In this document: piece after piece, positions 10,053 to 22,158 of the stretch
How the letters are laid out: each line of letters begins with the position of its first letter
How positions within the stretch are numbered: position 1 is the stretch's first letter
DNA from: Azolla caroliniana
Lineage: Eukaryota; Polypodiophyta
Assembly (NCBI GenBank): GCA_043228905.1
Contig: JBHGNT010000006.1
Coordinates: forward strand, 21,886,001 to 21,950,000
Reading direction: 5' to 3'
DNA: 64,000 nucleotides
Program-made: the position numbers and the translations under genes
The notes under the pieces: model-generated
What the model was told of the DNA's origin: nothing
Database searches by the model: none
The model's input: the letters and a program-made list of their open reading frames with translations, nothing else

Positions 10053-12656
10053 GATGGCATCCACACAAGCAAAAGGAAATCAAGGAAATCCTCCTACGCC
10101 AATCCCCATTGAGTCATATTTTTTTTAAATACAAAATTCCCTTAATTCAACCTTGCATCAGATGACCGAACTTCAGGAATCTCATAGTGCTCTCGAGACA
10201 CGTGTCATTAGTTTACAACGTGATACCCATAGACCCGATGAGCGTCAAGGTGAACCATCATTTGTCATAAAGCCATTTACGGGAGAAAAAAAGGAAAGAA
10301 CCAAATAAGCAATCTGCACGTGGCTAGGCAGATGGGAGTCTCATTTTGAGCTCTATCCCAAGCTAGATAGTACGAAGATTGCATATGTCAGCTGAGAACT
10401 AGGGGGTAAGGCCGCCGCTTGGTGGCGTGGGCTTCGAACTTTGGGGAAATTGCTCGATACTTGGACAGATTTTGTCACAGTTTTCAAGGGCCAATTTCTC
10501 CAACCTCAATCATGAACCGAGGCAGCACAAGCATTAATGAACCTCTCTGGCCGGAAATTTTCCTCGCTAGCAAACTATGTTCACCATGCTAGAACCCAAA
10601 TAAAAAAATCGGGTCTAGAGGGGGTCAATTGGTTGATAGCTTGTTTTGTCAATGACATCCCCAATTCGGACAATCACTAGATAATGCACGATAAGGATCC
10701 CAAATCCTTCGAAGAGGTCGTTGAATAGTTCTTTGCTATCAATGCACTTTGAAGAAGAACCATAACACACCCAACGAAGCGCCCGGGACTAAGCAGTCAC
10801 AATTCGCTGGGAATTGCAAGACACCCAACGAATTCATGGATCGTGATTGTAAGCGACAAAATCCTTTTTGCATATTTTGCAAAAAGAAGGGTCATACAAA
10901 AGAGCAATGTTGAAAACTCCAACGGAAAGAGCACGACAACAAAACCAAAGTTGCAAACCATAAAGGTCAGATTCCTGATATCCTTGAGGTCTATACACAT
11001 CATTTAAGTACTTGCAAATGTTCTTTCTCTCACTATGTATGGGAAGCGGGTATATCAATGGATCTCCCGTACAATTTTTATTTGATATGGGAAGCTCACA
11101 CAACTTTGTGAATGATTCTTTGGTTCAGATATGGGGAATCCAACCCACCATAAGTGATCACACCTGTCAGGTGCACTTGGTTGATGGAAGAGTACAATAC
11201 ATCAACGGGGCGATTGATTCATTAGGAATTTCTATTGATACTTACATAGAGGAAGTAAACTTCCATGTAATGAATCTTTGCGCCACTGATGTAATAATGG
11301 GTTATCCCTGGTTTTTTAATAAAAACTCGTCCTTATCTATTGCTTGGGTTCATCATTCCATTACCTTTGTACTGAATGATTGTACTCATTTTATTCAATG
11401 TGTAAATAAACAATATCTTTCGATTGTTTCTGCTCCATCAATATCGGAGTTGTCTTTATTTTATTGTGTACTTGATCCGAACATTCATGTCTATAATATC
11501 GATAATGTCTCGGGTCAATTATCATATTTTGAACAACAACAACTCGATGAAATCTTTAATGATTTTTGCGATGTTTTTTCGAGTGAACTACCACATGGGT
11601 TACCTCCTAAACGCAATATAGACCATCGTATAGATATTGTACATGGTGTTGCACCAATAAGTATACCTCCTTATCGCTTACGCCGATCCGAAGAGGATGA
11701 GGTATCTAAGCAACTCAAGGACTATTTACGAATGGGTTATATACGTTATAGTAAATCTCCATGGGGTGCACTTGTTCTCTTGATAAAAAAGAAAGAGGGC
11801 ACATGGCGTATGTGTATTAATTACAAACGCTTGAATAAAGTGACGATTAAGAATTCATATCCATTGCCCCGGGCTGACAATCTAATTGAACGTCTCCCTG
11901 AAGCTCGGTATTTTACGAAACATGATCTTCGTACGGGCTGCCATCAAATTTGTATAAGTGAGGAAGATGTTCCTAAAACGACGTTTCGTGCGCGCTATGG
12001 CCATTATGAGTTTTTGGTTATGCCTTTTGGTTTGACCAATGCTCCGGCCACATTTCAATAAGAAATGAATGACATTTTCTGAGAACAACTTAGAAATTCT
12101 GTCGTTATTTTCTTGGATGATATTCTAGTTTATAGACGTACATTAGAAAAACATGCTAAACATGTCTGCTTTGTTTTACAAACATTGTGTGACAAACAAT
12201 GTTACGCGAAAATCTCAAAATGCGAGTTCTTCAAGAAATCAATTACTTATCTTGGATATCTCATAACTGAACAAGGAGTTGAAATTGATCCTTCTTGCAT
12301 CAAGAAAGTCAAACTTTGGCCCACTCTTTGGAATATTCGAGAAGTTCGATCATTCATCGGTTTTTTCAGGTTTTTGCGAAAATGTCTTAGTAATTACTCT
12401 CAATTGACGACATCATTTACTGATCTTCTCAAAGGTCAAACACGTAAGTCTACAAAACCTATTATGTGGAATGCTACACTAGACCTCGCCTTTAAGGAAC
12501 TCAAGGACATGGTTTGCAAAGCTCCTTCACTTCTTTTACCAGATCCTTCAAAAACTTTTTAGGTTGAAACCAATGCAAGCGATTATGCTATATGTGTTGT
12601 CTAATATCAAGATGGTAAACCAATAGCATTTGAGTGTAAGAAACTTGATTCTGCTT
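10053..12656 (+). pseudogene. Ty3/gypsy gag-pol remnant
   Basis: This is a decayed gypsy element. Gag starts near 10053 (MASTQAKGNQGNPPTP) and runs with several stops to a zinc knuckle CIFCKKKGHTKEQC (C-X2-C-X4-H-X4-C) near 10870-10911. The protease contains FDMGSSHNF, where the usual D-S/T-G is D-M-G. Reverse transcriptase spans about 11620-12560 with [13 protein letters not shown] and the catalytic FLDD box. In-frame stops interrupt it at about 12060 and 12080. RNase H begins (VETNASDYAI) and is cut at about 12656, where a different minus-strand sequence starts. No integrase or LTR was found for it. Confidence 0.85.
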
Positions 12657-13640
12657 AGTGTTGGTATGCTTCTAGTCGTCGTCGCTCCCATTCATATCGT
12701 TCGAACTGTAGTTGTCTTCCGAGCTGATCATCCTCAAGCCTATCAATCAACCTCCTGAAAGCTTCAAGCTGGGATTCAGCCAAGGAGCAAAAGTCCATCT
12801 TGTAGAAATTGTCCCCGGTTTTTTTCTGGTTCTCTGCATCTGCGCGGAGCACCTGTAGTTCCGCTTCTTGTTTTGACCATTGCATCCACACAATCATCGA
12901 GCAGTCGATGATGCTTGCCTTTCTCCAGTCTTTCCATACCGTGACTATCAGTCATATTCGTTCCACCCCAAGCTTGATACTGTCCTCAACATCCTTCTTT
13001 TCGTCCTTCATATTCTTGATGAGTGTCGCGGTATCCCGAACCTGCACTTCATAGTTCAGCAACTGGCTTTGATAGATGGTTTGGACCTTATCCAAAGCCA
13101 TTTTGGCCTATTCCATTTCTTCATAGTGCTTCCGGCTCAACTCCGTTTTTTCTTTTGTTGCTTCTGCAAGTGCCTTTGCCATAGCGACCACCTGAGTGCG
13201 TTCCTTCGCCAACTCATCTGTGGTGGTGGCAATAACTATCAATGATGAGGAGCAGACTGCGGAACCGCAACTATAGGAGGAGGAGTTGCCACATGAATCC
13301 GGTGGGGAACATCCAAGAGAAACCGATGCAGACCAGGACAAAGCGGTCGGGTCAGAGCAGCAAGCAGGAACCGGAAAGGGCGCGGATGTTGAAACCGACG
13401 CAAGAATGGAGATACCTCAACCAAAAGAAGGCGAAGAGCATCAGCGGACCGGAAAGGGCGTGGATGTTGAAATCGACGCAAGAATAGAGATACCTCAACC
13501 AAAAGAAGGGGAAGAGTAGTAGTAGAACAAGGACCCGCTTGAAACCTTGATCCAGAGCATATTGGACATATTTGTCGAGGATTGAAGGGGCTAACTGTGG
13601 GATCGACGTACAAGGTATTGTCCCACAGGCGTGCCATGTG
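12657..13640 (-). mobile_element. Retroelement fragment with coiled-coil coding remnants
   Basis: On the minus strand, 13637 opens an ORF MARLWDNTLYVDPT that matches the block at 1460. Downstream, broken frames encode coiled-coil-like peptides (DELAKERTQVVAMAKALAEA around 13200-13150 and ENQKKTGDNFYKMDFCSLAE around 12830-12775). A 78-bp tandem duplication lies near 13370-13525. It looks like the leader and gag of an unidentified LTR element, truncating the gypsy copy upstream. No function can be assigned. Confidence 0.4.
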
Positions 13641-13703
13641 TTGGTAAGACTCGAACCCATGACCTTATGTTACATGGGTCGAGCTCTTGACCATTAAACT
13701 ATA
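13641..13703 (-). repeat. tRNA-like (SINE-head-like) segment
   Basis: On the minus strand, TAGTTTAATGGTCAAGAGC (A-box-like) is followed by GGTCATGGGTTCGAGTC (B-box-like) and a CTTACC end. It is tRNA-derived in appearance but lacks a clean cloverleaf. Confidence 0.4.
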
Positions 13704-14045
13704 TGTTATAATACGAAAGATATATTTTCATTTAAATTTTACGATAGAAATTTGATGTATATTCTAGATTTCTCTGGAACATTCTAGAAACTTCAAGAGT
13801 ACTCCTAAGAACACTATAAAAGGAGGCACAAGGCATTATTTCGAACCAAATCAGTTCAACGCTAGTCTTAAGCCTCCTAGCTACTATTGTATATTCCCTT
13901 AACATAATATATATCTTTTGTTATCCTCTCTCTCTCTCTCTCTCACTCTCACTCTTTCCTTCTCTCGAGAGTTCTACACCTCCCTTAGTACTAATCCTCA
14001 TCTTTTAGTACTAATTCCTTCTTTGTTTTAGTACTATTCCTGACA
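13704..14045 (+). repeat. 5' LTR of Ty3/gypsy element with heat-shock elements
   Basis: The LTR starts TGTTATAATACG and ends near TGACA. It is homologous to 56233-56550 (shared AACATTCTAGAAACTTCAAG and TTCAACGCTAGTCTTAAGCC blocks). A TATA box lies at 13815-13821. Just upstream, 13777-13799 holds alternating GAA/TTC units two bases apart (four perfect, the fifth GAG), a strong heat-shock-factor site by established consensus. (TC)n runs follow at 13929-13945. The 3' end was set by comparison with the second copy and is approximate. Confidence 0.7.
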
Positions 14046-14172
14046 GTACTTCTCTGTCTGAGTATTGCTCCCAACAGTTTGAACTGATTTTCCTTTCCTT
14101 CCTTCTCTTCCTTTATCTTCTTACTTATCCCTCCCTTCATACTACTCTCTTATTCCTCTTTTCTCTCATACT

Positions 14173-15180
14173 ATGGTCATTGTTAGCGCTCAAGAATATC
14201 AATCCGTTTTCTCAGAGCTGCAATGCTTGAAAGAGAAGTTCTTTGCTATGGATCAAGAAAATCAACGGTTGTTGGGGGATCTTCAACAAATCTCCTTAGA
14301 AAAGCAACAGACGCAACAACAACATGGGGAACTAGTGGTACGCGTGCAACAACTCGAAGCAACCTTAGTAACGATGCAACAACAAAGACCCAGTATGCAA
14401 GGGATTCATAAAGAACCCAAGATCAGCCTTCCCATGAAATTCGATGGAACGCGATCGCAGTTTAGAGGATTCCTTAATCAGGTATGATTATTCATTCAAA
14501 TGCATCCTTCTTGATATCCCACCGATGCATCACTAGTGGGACTAGTAGGCACTCTACTTAGTGGCATGGCTTTGGCATGGTTCGCCCCCCTGTTAGAAAA
14601 AAGCTCTCCCTTGTTAAATAATTTTGAGGAGTTTATTACCGAGTTTAAAGCTTGTTTTGGAGATACCGACAGTGCTAGAACAACAATCAACAAAATCCGA
14701 AGATTGCGCCAAGGTGAGCGGACGGCCTCGGCTTATGCTACGGATTTCCGTCTTCTTGCCACTGATATTCCCTAGGATGACTAGGCACTAATGGAAAATT
14801 TTCATTTTGGCCTACGTAATGATGTTAAAGATTTACTCTTAACTTTCCTGAGGAGCCAAAGTCATTGACAGAAGCAATCAGTCGTGCGGTGCGATGCGAT
14901 AATCGCCTCTTCGAACGACGTTCGAAACGTCAGTTCCAAATGCCATGGACAAGATCGGAGCCCACCTACAGTTCAATCATAGCAAAGCCTTTCCCAAGGG
15001 AGTCATTCAATACGTCTCCAACAAATACTCCGACTCCAATGAAAATCGACACCACACATCGTCACGGACCACTATCGGAAGAAGAAAAGTAGCGACGCAG
15101 GGCAAATCGATTATGTCTCTATTGCGGTGGACCGGGGCATATTGCAGTGAACTGCCCCCATCGGCCGAAAAGGTAGGTAA
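14173..15180 (+). pseudogene. Ty3/gypsy gag
   Basis: The start at 14173 (MVIVSAQEYQSVFSELQCLK) leads into a Gln-rich coiled coil, then the gag core (ISLPMKFDGTRSQFRGFL, LVGTLLSGMALAWFAP, IRRLRQGERTASAYATDF). A zinc knuckle CLYCGGPGHIAVNC lies near 15113-15155. In-frame stops at about 14488, 14515 and 14775, plus frameshifts, break it. It belongs to the element starting with the LTR at 13704. A coding gap of about 125 nt separates the LTR from gag. Confidence 0.85.
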
Positions 15181-15340
15181 ATCAAATTATTGCTAGTACT
15201 AATAGTACTAAACCCGAGTCTATTCCACTAAGTGTGTCTGATAGTCCTAATAGCCCAAGCCTTTCAAACAAATTTGAAATCCTTAGTCAACTAGAAGAAG
15301 AGTTAAACGATTAAGTCCAACCAAAATAGGAGCCGTTTGG

Positions 15341-17385
15341 TTGGACAACCCTAGATCTGTGCAACCCATTAGTGGTTCCATTTCCTCTAAGCAAGTTAGC
15401 AATGTGTTCTTAGCTCATGTAATGGTTAGTACTAAAAGTATTCGTCCAATACATGTCTTAGCACTATTAGATTCCGGAGCCAACTCTTGCTTCATGGATA
15501 GGAATTTTTCCCAAGCTCATCAAATATCCCTAAAGAAACTCCCATGTCCAGCCTCTGTAGTAGTCATTGATGGTCATCCCATTGCTTCTGGGAATATTAT
15601 AGAAGAGTTAGAACCCGTTAATATTGTCCTAGATAACTTAGCATGTGTAGTATCATTTAATATAATTAGTATCCAAGAACATCCCATTGTTTTGGGATTA
15701 CCATGGTTCGGATTACATAACCCAGCCATAGATTGGACAACAAGAGAAATATGGTGTCGACAAACCCAAGGATCTACTCATAAGATTGCAACCATTTTGC
15801 TACATCAGTTGCATGAGGAAGGACACAAGGAAGAAATGTTTCTCTTCGCAATATCAGTAAACCCCTCCAGTATAAATAAAGAGGAGTCCACCATTCAACT
15901 TCCAGAGAAGTATCGTCATTATACCGATGTGTTCGATAAAGCACGAGCTAATACACTTCCTCACCATCGACCATATGATTGCCCCATCGATTTACAACCG
16001 GGAAAAGAGCCATCATGGGGGCCAATCTATAATTTGTCACCAACCGAGCTAGAAGTCCTTCGAGCCTATATAGAGGAGAATTTGGCAAATGGTTTCATTC
16101 AACATTCGAAATCTCCAGCCAGTGCACCCATTTTCTTCGTCAAGAAAAAGGATGGATCACTTTGTCTCGTCGTAGATTACCGTGGGTTGAATAAAGTCAC
16201 CATCAGGAATAGGTATGCACTTCCCCTTATCTCAAGTCTTTTAGAACGGATCAATGGTGCAAGGTTCTTAACAAAGATCTACTTACGAGGAGCATATAAC
16301 CTCATACAGATCTGTCTAGGAGATGGAAGACTGCGTTTCGCACCAAATATGCGCACTTCGAGTATACGGTCATGCCATTTGGCCTCACTAATGTGCCAAC
16401 AATCTTCCCGCACATGGAAAATGATATATTCCGAGATCTCTTAGATGATTTTTTGATCATCTATTTGGATGATCTAGTGGTTTATTCGAAGACCCAAGAA
16501 GAGCATGATTCTGATGTACTATTAGTACTAAAACGACTTTGAGAACATGGTCTTTTTGCAAAACTGGGAAAATGTAGTTTCAGGTGCAACCAGGTAGAAT
16601 TTTTGGGCTATGTCATTTCCTCGGAAAGCATCTCCATGGATCCAACTAAGGTCAAAATGGTGGTAGAGTGGCAGACTCCATGTTCATTGCGAGATGTGCA
16701 ATGCTTTTTAGGCTTTGGCAATTTTTACCACAAGTTCATACAGGATTACTCAAAGCTTGTTCTGCCTATCACACAACTTACCCGGAAGGGAAAATCATTC
16801 GTTTGGTCTGAAGAAGCGGACATTGCTTTTGAGAGTCTTAAGAAGTTATTTACATCAGCTCCTATTTTAGTTCATGTTGATGCAAAAAAACCATTCACCA
16901 TTGAAGCAGATGCGTCGGATTTCGCCTTGGGTAGCATTCTATCTCAACAAGGCGATGATCAAAAGCTACATCCTGTGGCTTTCCATTCACGCAAGTTTGA
17001 CGCCGCGGAAATCCACTATGAAGTTCATGATAAGGAGCTATTACCAATAGTGGACTCTTTTATGCAATGGAGGCATTTCCTAGAGGGGTCTTCTCATCAA
17101 GTCATCGTATTCAATGATCACAAAATCTAGCCTACTTTCAGAATGCTCGTGTGCTAAATTGACGTCAAGCTCAATGGGCCCAATTCCTCACTCGTTTCTA
17201 CTTCAAAATTACATATCGTTCGGGGAAGCAACAAGGGAAGGCAGATGCATTATCACGCGTTCGTATCTAGCACCGCGTCCCGGCGAGCCGGCTTTCGATA
17301 ACCAAAAGCAAGTAATCTTGGGACCGGCACGACTGCAAGCACGGAGGTCTTCGGTATGCCCCTGGATTCCCACGTTATCGATACC
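15341..17385 (+). pseudogene. Ty3/gypsy pol: protease, RT, RNase H
   Basis: The protease has LLDSGANSCFMD (intact D-S-G) near 15465. Reverse transcriptase starts around 15950, with FFVKKKDGS and VVDYRGLNKVTIRNRYALPL, then a frameshift near 16330. It resumes with IIYLDDLVVYSK, so the YLDD catalytic box is still readable. RNase H follows (TIEADASDFALGSILSQQ, HYEVHDKELL). The chain continues to 17385, where copia element 17386-23415 interrupts it; the integrase continues at 23421. Frameshifts and stops make it non-functional. Confidence 0.88.
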
Positions 17386-17686
17386 TATTGAGAGTCGAAC
17401 TCAACTTCCCATATATAGGTTTCACACTAGCTCATGGACATGTTGGGCTAGTTTTGTAAATAGTAGAAAGGGCACTTGCCCTAGCTTAGTTGGTATATAA
17501 ACCAATGCATTGTAACTTAGTTGTTGTTGGATGTTTTATGCTTTCATGTTATCTTGGTTAATATACAGTTTAGTCCATCTCTGTCTTAAGAGCTTTCTCT
17601 CTCACTCTCTTTCTCTGTCTTGATACACAGACACACACTCATCTTCCGTTGCATTACAACCACTCTTGCCTCCTCATTTCTTTACA
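17386..17686 (+). repeat. 5' LTR of nested copia element
   Basis: This LTR is 301 bp and starts TATTGAGAG (one G-to-A change from the canonical TG start seen in the 3' copy). It has GTTGGTATATAAACC as a TATA region near 17490 and ends TTTACA. The copia primer-binding site complementary to initiator tRNA-Met follows directly. Confidence 0.95.
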
Positions 17687-17699
17687 TGGTATCAGAGTG
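17687..17699 (+). promoter_or_regulatory. Primer-binding site (tRNA-iMet type)
   Basis: TGGTATCAGAGTG lies directly after the 5' LTR. It is complementary to the 3' end of plant initiator tRNA-Met, the standard primer of copia elements. Confidence 0.9.
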
Positions 17700-17787
17700 T
17701 GTGGTTTCCTGATCAAGCATTTTCGACTATGTTGTGCTACACGCCGACGATCAACAGAACCGGCGCATCGACAAAGAAGAAATCACC

Positions 17788-18650
17788 ATGAATACTCAAA
17801 TGGGAAGCGCTCTCCCTACCGAGAAACTCGACAGAACGAACTTTGCATCTTGGGAATACAAGATGCATCAATACCTTGTCGGACAAGGCTACTGGAGCTA
17901 TATCGAAGGATCTCACGAATCACACCCCAACCCAACAGACGCCGACTATCCCGCTTGGGAGCAGGCTGCAAGCCGTGTGTTGTATTGCCTCGCATCATGC
18001 GGTCATGATCACATGCTTGGCTACATTCGAGAGGCTAAAATGCCAAAGCAGGCGTGGGAAAACCTCAAGAAGATTTTCGCAGCCAATACGGCTGCACGAA
18101 AGCTCCAACTTCGACAGGAGTTGAACAATCTTCAACAAAGGGACATGTCAATCGGCAACTACACCTTAAAGATCAAGGAGTTGTGTGATGCCCTTGGATT
18201 GATCAATGTTAGCATTGACGACAAAGAAATGGTGCATATATGCCTCGGTGGCTTGGCACCATGTTTTGGCGCAATAAGATCGGTCGTTCTCGCGAGAGAG
18301 AATCCTACCCTCCTTTTGTGATCTCCAATCATTGTTGCTAGTCGAAGAGAATCACATGCGTCAAAGGAATAACGCACATGACGGATAAATGCTATATTCG
18401 AACTTCAATGGAGGAAGAGGACAAAGTCGTGGAAGGAGAGGTCGATTCGGCCAAGGCCGACACAACCAAGAGCGTAACTCCCACCAATGGCAAGCAGACA
18501 GAAACGGCCCCAGAGAGTTCGACGGAAGGGGGAGTCATCACGCCAGACCAAGCAACCATAGGAACCCAGTTGAGTGCGGGTACTGCGGAAAACCCGGCCA
18601 CTACGAAGAGGAGTGTCGGAAGAAGAAGCATGAGCAAGACCGACAACTAA
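17788..18650 (+). pseudogene. Copia gag
   Basis: The ATG at 17788 begins MNTQMGSALPTEKLDRTNFA. The gag core continues with YKMHQYLVGQGYWSYIEG, RVLYCLASCGHDHMLGY and LQLRQELNNLQQRDMSIGNY. The first frame stops at 18319. The remainder, with a zinc knuckle CGYCGKPGHYEEEC (C-X2-C-X4-H-X4-C) near 18573-18615, is in another frame, so a frameshift has occurred. It is homologous to the gag scraps at 6960 and about 48130. Confidence 0.85.
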
Positions 18651-18659
18651 CAAATTACG

Positions 18660-19125
18660 CCATGAACTCCGACTACGGCGACCGTGATGGAATGTTCATA
18701 ATGAAGCACGAACTGCAGTCAATGTCCGCACTTGCGTCAACTACCGCTTCCACTCCAAACAGCGTATGGTTTGTCAATTCGGGAGCCTCCAATCACATGA
18801 CGTCCCATGAAGATTGGTTTCAGGAACTACGAAAGCCCGAACGTCCCGGATATGTCGAAACAAGAGATGACACGACTCACCCAATACAGCAGATCGGGAA
18901 TGTCCCATTCGGAAACGACGGCAAACAGACCTACCTCAAGAACATGATGCATGTCCCCACCATTACGAAAAACCTGGTCTCAGTCGGCCAGATTGTCGAA
19001 CAGGGAATGCAAGTACGCTTCAACAATGACGGATGCTTCATCGAAAAAGGCGATCAAGTCGTAGCTCACGGCCGACGAGAAGGCCGTAGCGAGGTAAAGT
19101 CAGCCATGTATGCAAAAGACCAGTA
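18660..19125 (+). pseudogene. Copia protease with mutated active site
   Basis: The aspartic protease region has the motif FVNSGASNHM where the family has a D-S-G-A-S core. The catalytic Asp has become Asn, which should abolish polyprotein cleavage. It is continuous with the gag zinc knuckle in one frame and ends at a TAA near 19123. Confidence 0.75.
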
Positions 19126-19713
19126 AGTCGAAACCAACTTTAAACTGTGGCACAAGAGAATCAGCCACATCAATCTCCAAAAGCTCCAGAACATGCAATC
19201 GAAAGGAGTTATAATCGAACTCCCGAACTTCATGGCGAAGGAGATTACAGGCGTATGCGAAGCATGTCAATTCGGAAAGCTACGTTGTCACCCATTCCTT
19301 AAAGAGCGGAATGTGAGCAAAGGAAACCTGGATGTCGTACATTCAGATGTGTGGGGACCAGCCCAGACAGCAACATTCGGCGGATGCTGATACTATGTCA
19401 CGTTCATCGACAACTTCTCCAGGAACACCCGAATCTATCAGATGAAGTAGAAGAGTGAAGTGTTCAGGCACTTCCAGGCATTTAAGGCCGAAGTCGAAAA
19501 AACTACGAGTCAGCATGTACACTGTCTTCGATCAGATGGAGGCAGAGAATATTTTTCGGATGAATTTACAACGTATCTCCGAAAAGAAGGAATCCGACGA
19601 GAGTTCTCGTGTCGACACACGCCTCAGCAAAACGGCATAGCAGAGTGTATAAATCGCCATGTAGTAGAAGTCGCACGAGCCATGATGAACAAGAAGAGCC
19701 TGCCGAAATCATA
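19126..19713 (+). pseudogene. Copia integrase, truncated
   Basis: The GAG-pre-integrase zinc domain (HKRISHINL, CEACQFGKLRCHPF) is followed by the integrase core. Catalytic positions are readable: HSDVWGPAQ, LRSDGGREYFS and the Glu in QQNGIAECINR. In-frame TGA (about 19388) and TAG (about 19448) stops are present. It ends after NKKSLPKS, where foreign sequence replaces the expected FWAEAV-type continuation. Confidence 0.85.
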
Positions 19714-20150
19714 GGAGGAGGTCGTTCTAGAAGGCGTGTGCCCTGCACGAGGATCTCGTCGCAAGCGAGCCCGAGACTCCCCGACCGGTCCTGGGATGCA
19801 GGCTCCCTCTTTCCCTTAGGGCGGAACAAGCGTGGTGTACATGTATGTAGGTGTGCTTCAGGCTAGGTTAGGGTCTGTGTGTGGCTGTGTGCGTTGTAAC
19901 CGGCGTAGAGGTGCCAGTCGTAACCGGGTGTATATGTGTGAGTGCATATGCGCGGGCGCGGTTAACCGGGTCGTGATCTGTGCCTATTTTGGGGCCGTTG
20001 TACATATGAACATAAGGGCGATGAAGGTGAGCGCGCACCTTCTCACTCCACGAATAGTCATCGTCGAGCCTTCGACAATACCCTCTCTCTTGGTCCATGA
20101 CCCCGGCGGTCCCGCCTGGATCCAACATGCAAGCGCAAAGATCCGCGACA
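19714..20150 (-). mobile_element. LTR-like insertion in copia integrase
   Basis: This replaces roughly 180 bp of integrase coding sequence. On the minus strand it carries a GGCGGGACCGCCGGGGTCAT box that matches the box near 8125-8150 and more weakly that at 58680-58705, so it derives from the same LTR-like family. No target duplication is visible, so a deletion accompanied or followed insertion. Confidence 0.55.
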
Positions 20151-21450
20151 ACGCGGCAAAAGCTTGACCCAAAGTCGGAAAAATGTATCCTCGTAGGATA
20201 CTCACTCGAACAGAAGGGGTACAAATGCTACAACCCATCTACCCGTAAGGTTCGTACAAGTCGAGACATAGTCTTCGACGAATACGCATTCTGGTACGCA
20301 CCGGAGAATACTTCGACTCCATCCTCACTCGACGCGGATGACACTGAAATAGAAATAGAAGCTAGGGATCGGCTCTCACAGATGTTAGAAGAAAGCCCAA
20401 TTACGACACGGTTGAGTGGGCCATCAGAGCCGTCGAGCAATGAAAGCACATCTCAGTCGAGTCCGAAGTTGGACAAAGGGAAGGCGAAAATGCGGGAATA
20501 TGAAGTTCAGTTCAAATTTGAATCGACCCACTCCCTTGATAGTGAGTTCGAAGGCCTTGACACCGAGATAGACGGCATGAAGAAAGCTTTAGAATCCACG
20601 CACGAAAAGCTACGCCGGTCCACCCGAGAGAAGAACCCCGTAAACAGCTACGGCTACGACGAGTACATGGCGTATCACTACGCTTTTATGATGAAAGTAG
20701 CGTCAGTACGGGAACCGGAAACGCTTTCCGAAGCCGCAAAGGATCCGCGATGGGTCGACGGGATGAATGAGGAGATGGAAGCTTTATGCAAAAACGAGAG
20801 ATGGGCTCTCGTTACTCTCCCCCCGAACAAGAAAGCGATTGGCTACCGATGGATATACAAAGTAAAATACAATGTCGAAGGATCCGTAAACCGCTTCAAA
20901 GCACGGCTCATTGCGAAAGGCTACGCGCAAACGCACGGCATAGACTACGAAGAAACCTTTGCCCCGGTGGCAAAGATGATAACTGTACATACAGTAATTG
21001 CACTCGCCGCAGCGAAGGGATGGCACCTCCACCAGATGGATGTGAAAAATGCTTTCCTCCAAGGCGAGTTAGAAGAAGAGGTGTACATGATACAACCACC
21101 GGGATTCAAATCACGTAAGCATCCACACGTCGTATGCCAACTCAAGAAGCCACTCTACGGCCTCAAACAAGCACCGCGTGCTTGGCACTCGAAGATCGCA
21201 CAGTATCTTCACCAAGTCGGATTTCAGATGTCAAAATCTAACACCTCTCTATACACCCGACACGAGTCGAATAGCCTGATCATCATCATCCTGTACGTGG
21301 ATGATTTGGTCATCAAAGGAAAGGATCTCGCCAAGATTAACAAAGTCAAATCACTTCTTTCCGGCAGATTCGAAATGAAAGACCTACACGAGCTCCATTA
21401 CTTCCTAGGTATTGAAGTAATTCGGACACCAGTTGGAATAATGATCTCTC
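20151..21450 (+). pseudogene. Copia integrase tail and reverse transcriptase
   Basis: The frame resumes at RQKLDPKSEKCILVGYSLEQ, passes the acidic linker and RRSTREKNPVNSYGY, and enters reverse transcriptase (AMNEE-type start, GYRWIYKVKYNVEGSVNRFK, MDVKNAFLQGELEEEVYM, KPLYGLKQAPRAW). The catalytic box is LYVDDLVIKG, intact. The frame is open for more than 400 codons until a solo LTR at 21451 splits it. Confidence 0.9.
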
Positions 21451-22153
21451 TGACGGGAACTGCACGCTCCCTATGCGCAACGCTCGGCCACAACCGAGCT
21501 TAGAATCATACACAGAAAACGGGAAATAAATGCACGACACAGTGAAGAGAAGAGTACACAGGATGTTTACGTGGAAAACCCAAACTAGGGAAAAAACCAC
21601 GGCAGCCCACAAGCTGCAAACTATCACTATGTTAGAATGTACAACAGTGAGTTCACGGAGGCAACGACCTCATGCTCACAATCTTCGCCACAGGCGGCAG
21701 TTTCAACAGAGGCAACGACCTCTTTCTCTCTCTCTCTCTCTCTCTGTACACGGTTACGCGCTCTCTCTCTTCTTACACCAACAAGAATAACAACCATTAC
21801 TAAAAGTTTGCCCTAAGTCATATTTATACTAATATGACTTTTCGGCTATTTACAAGTATAGCCATGATGGACTCTCAGAAACATATTTACGAATATGTCT
21901 CTTCATCCAGTGAGCACTCCTCACCGGGTCTGCACCATCCGGCTCTCCGTAGCTGGGTACTCCTCATCCGGTTCTCACCGGGTCTGCACCATCCGGCTCT
22001 CCGTAGCCGGGTACTCCTCATCCGGTTCTCACCGGGTCTGCACCATCCGGCTCTCTGTAGCCGGGTACTCATCATACGGTTTCGGCCTCGGCCGAGTTTG
22101 TTCATCAGCACTGTTCTTCTCCCTTCCCATCCGGAGGGACCTGTCTCCCAACA
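21451..22153 (-). repeat. Solo LTR inserted in copia RT
   Basis: This is a 703-bp solo LTR on the minus strand (TGTTGGGAGACAGG start at 22153, ...CA end at 21451). It is flanked by perfect 5-bp duplications CTCTC at 21446-21450 and 22154-22158. Removing it with one CTCTC rejoins the RT frame exactly (ISQRHYIL across the junction). It is homologous to the LTR at 4510-5130. Three 54-bp tandem repeats (TCACCGGGTCTGCACCATCC type) lie at 21921-22082. Confidence 0.95.
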
Positions 22154-22158
22154 CTCTC

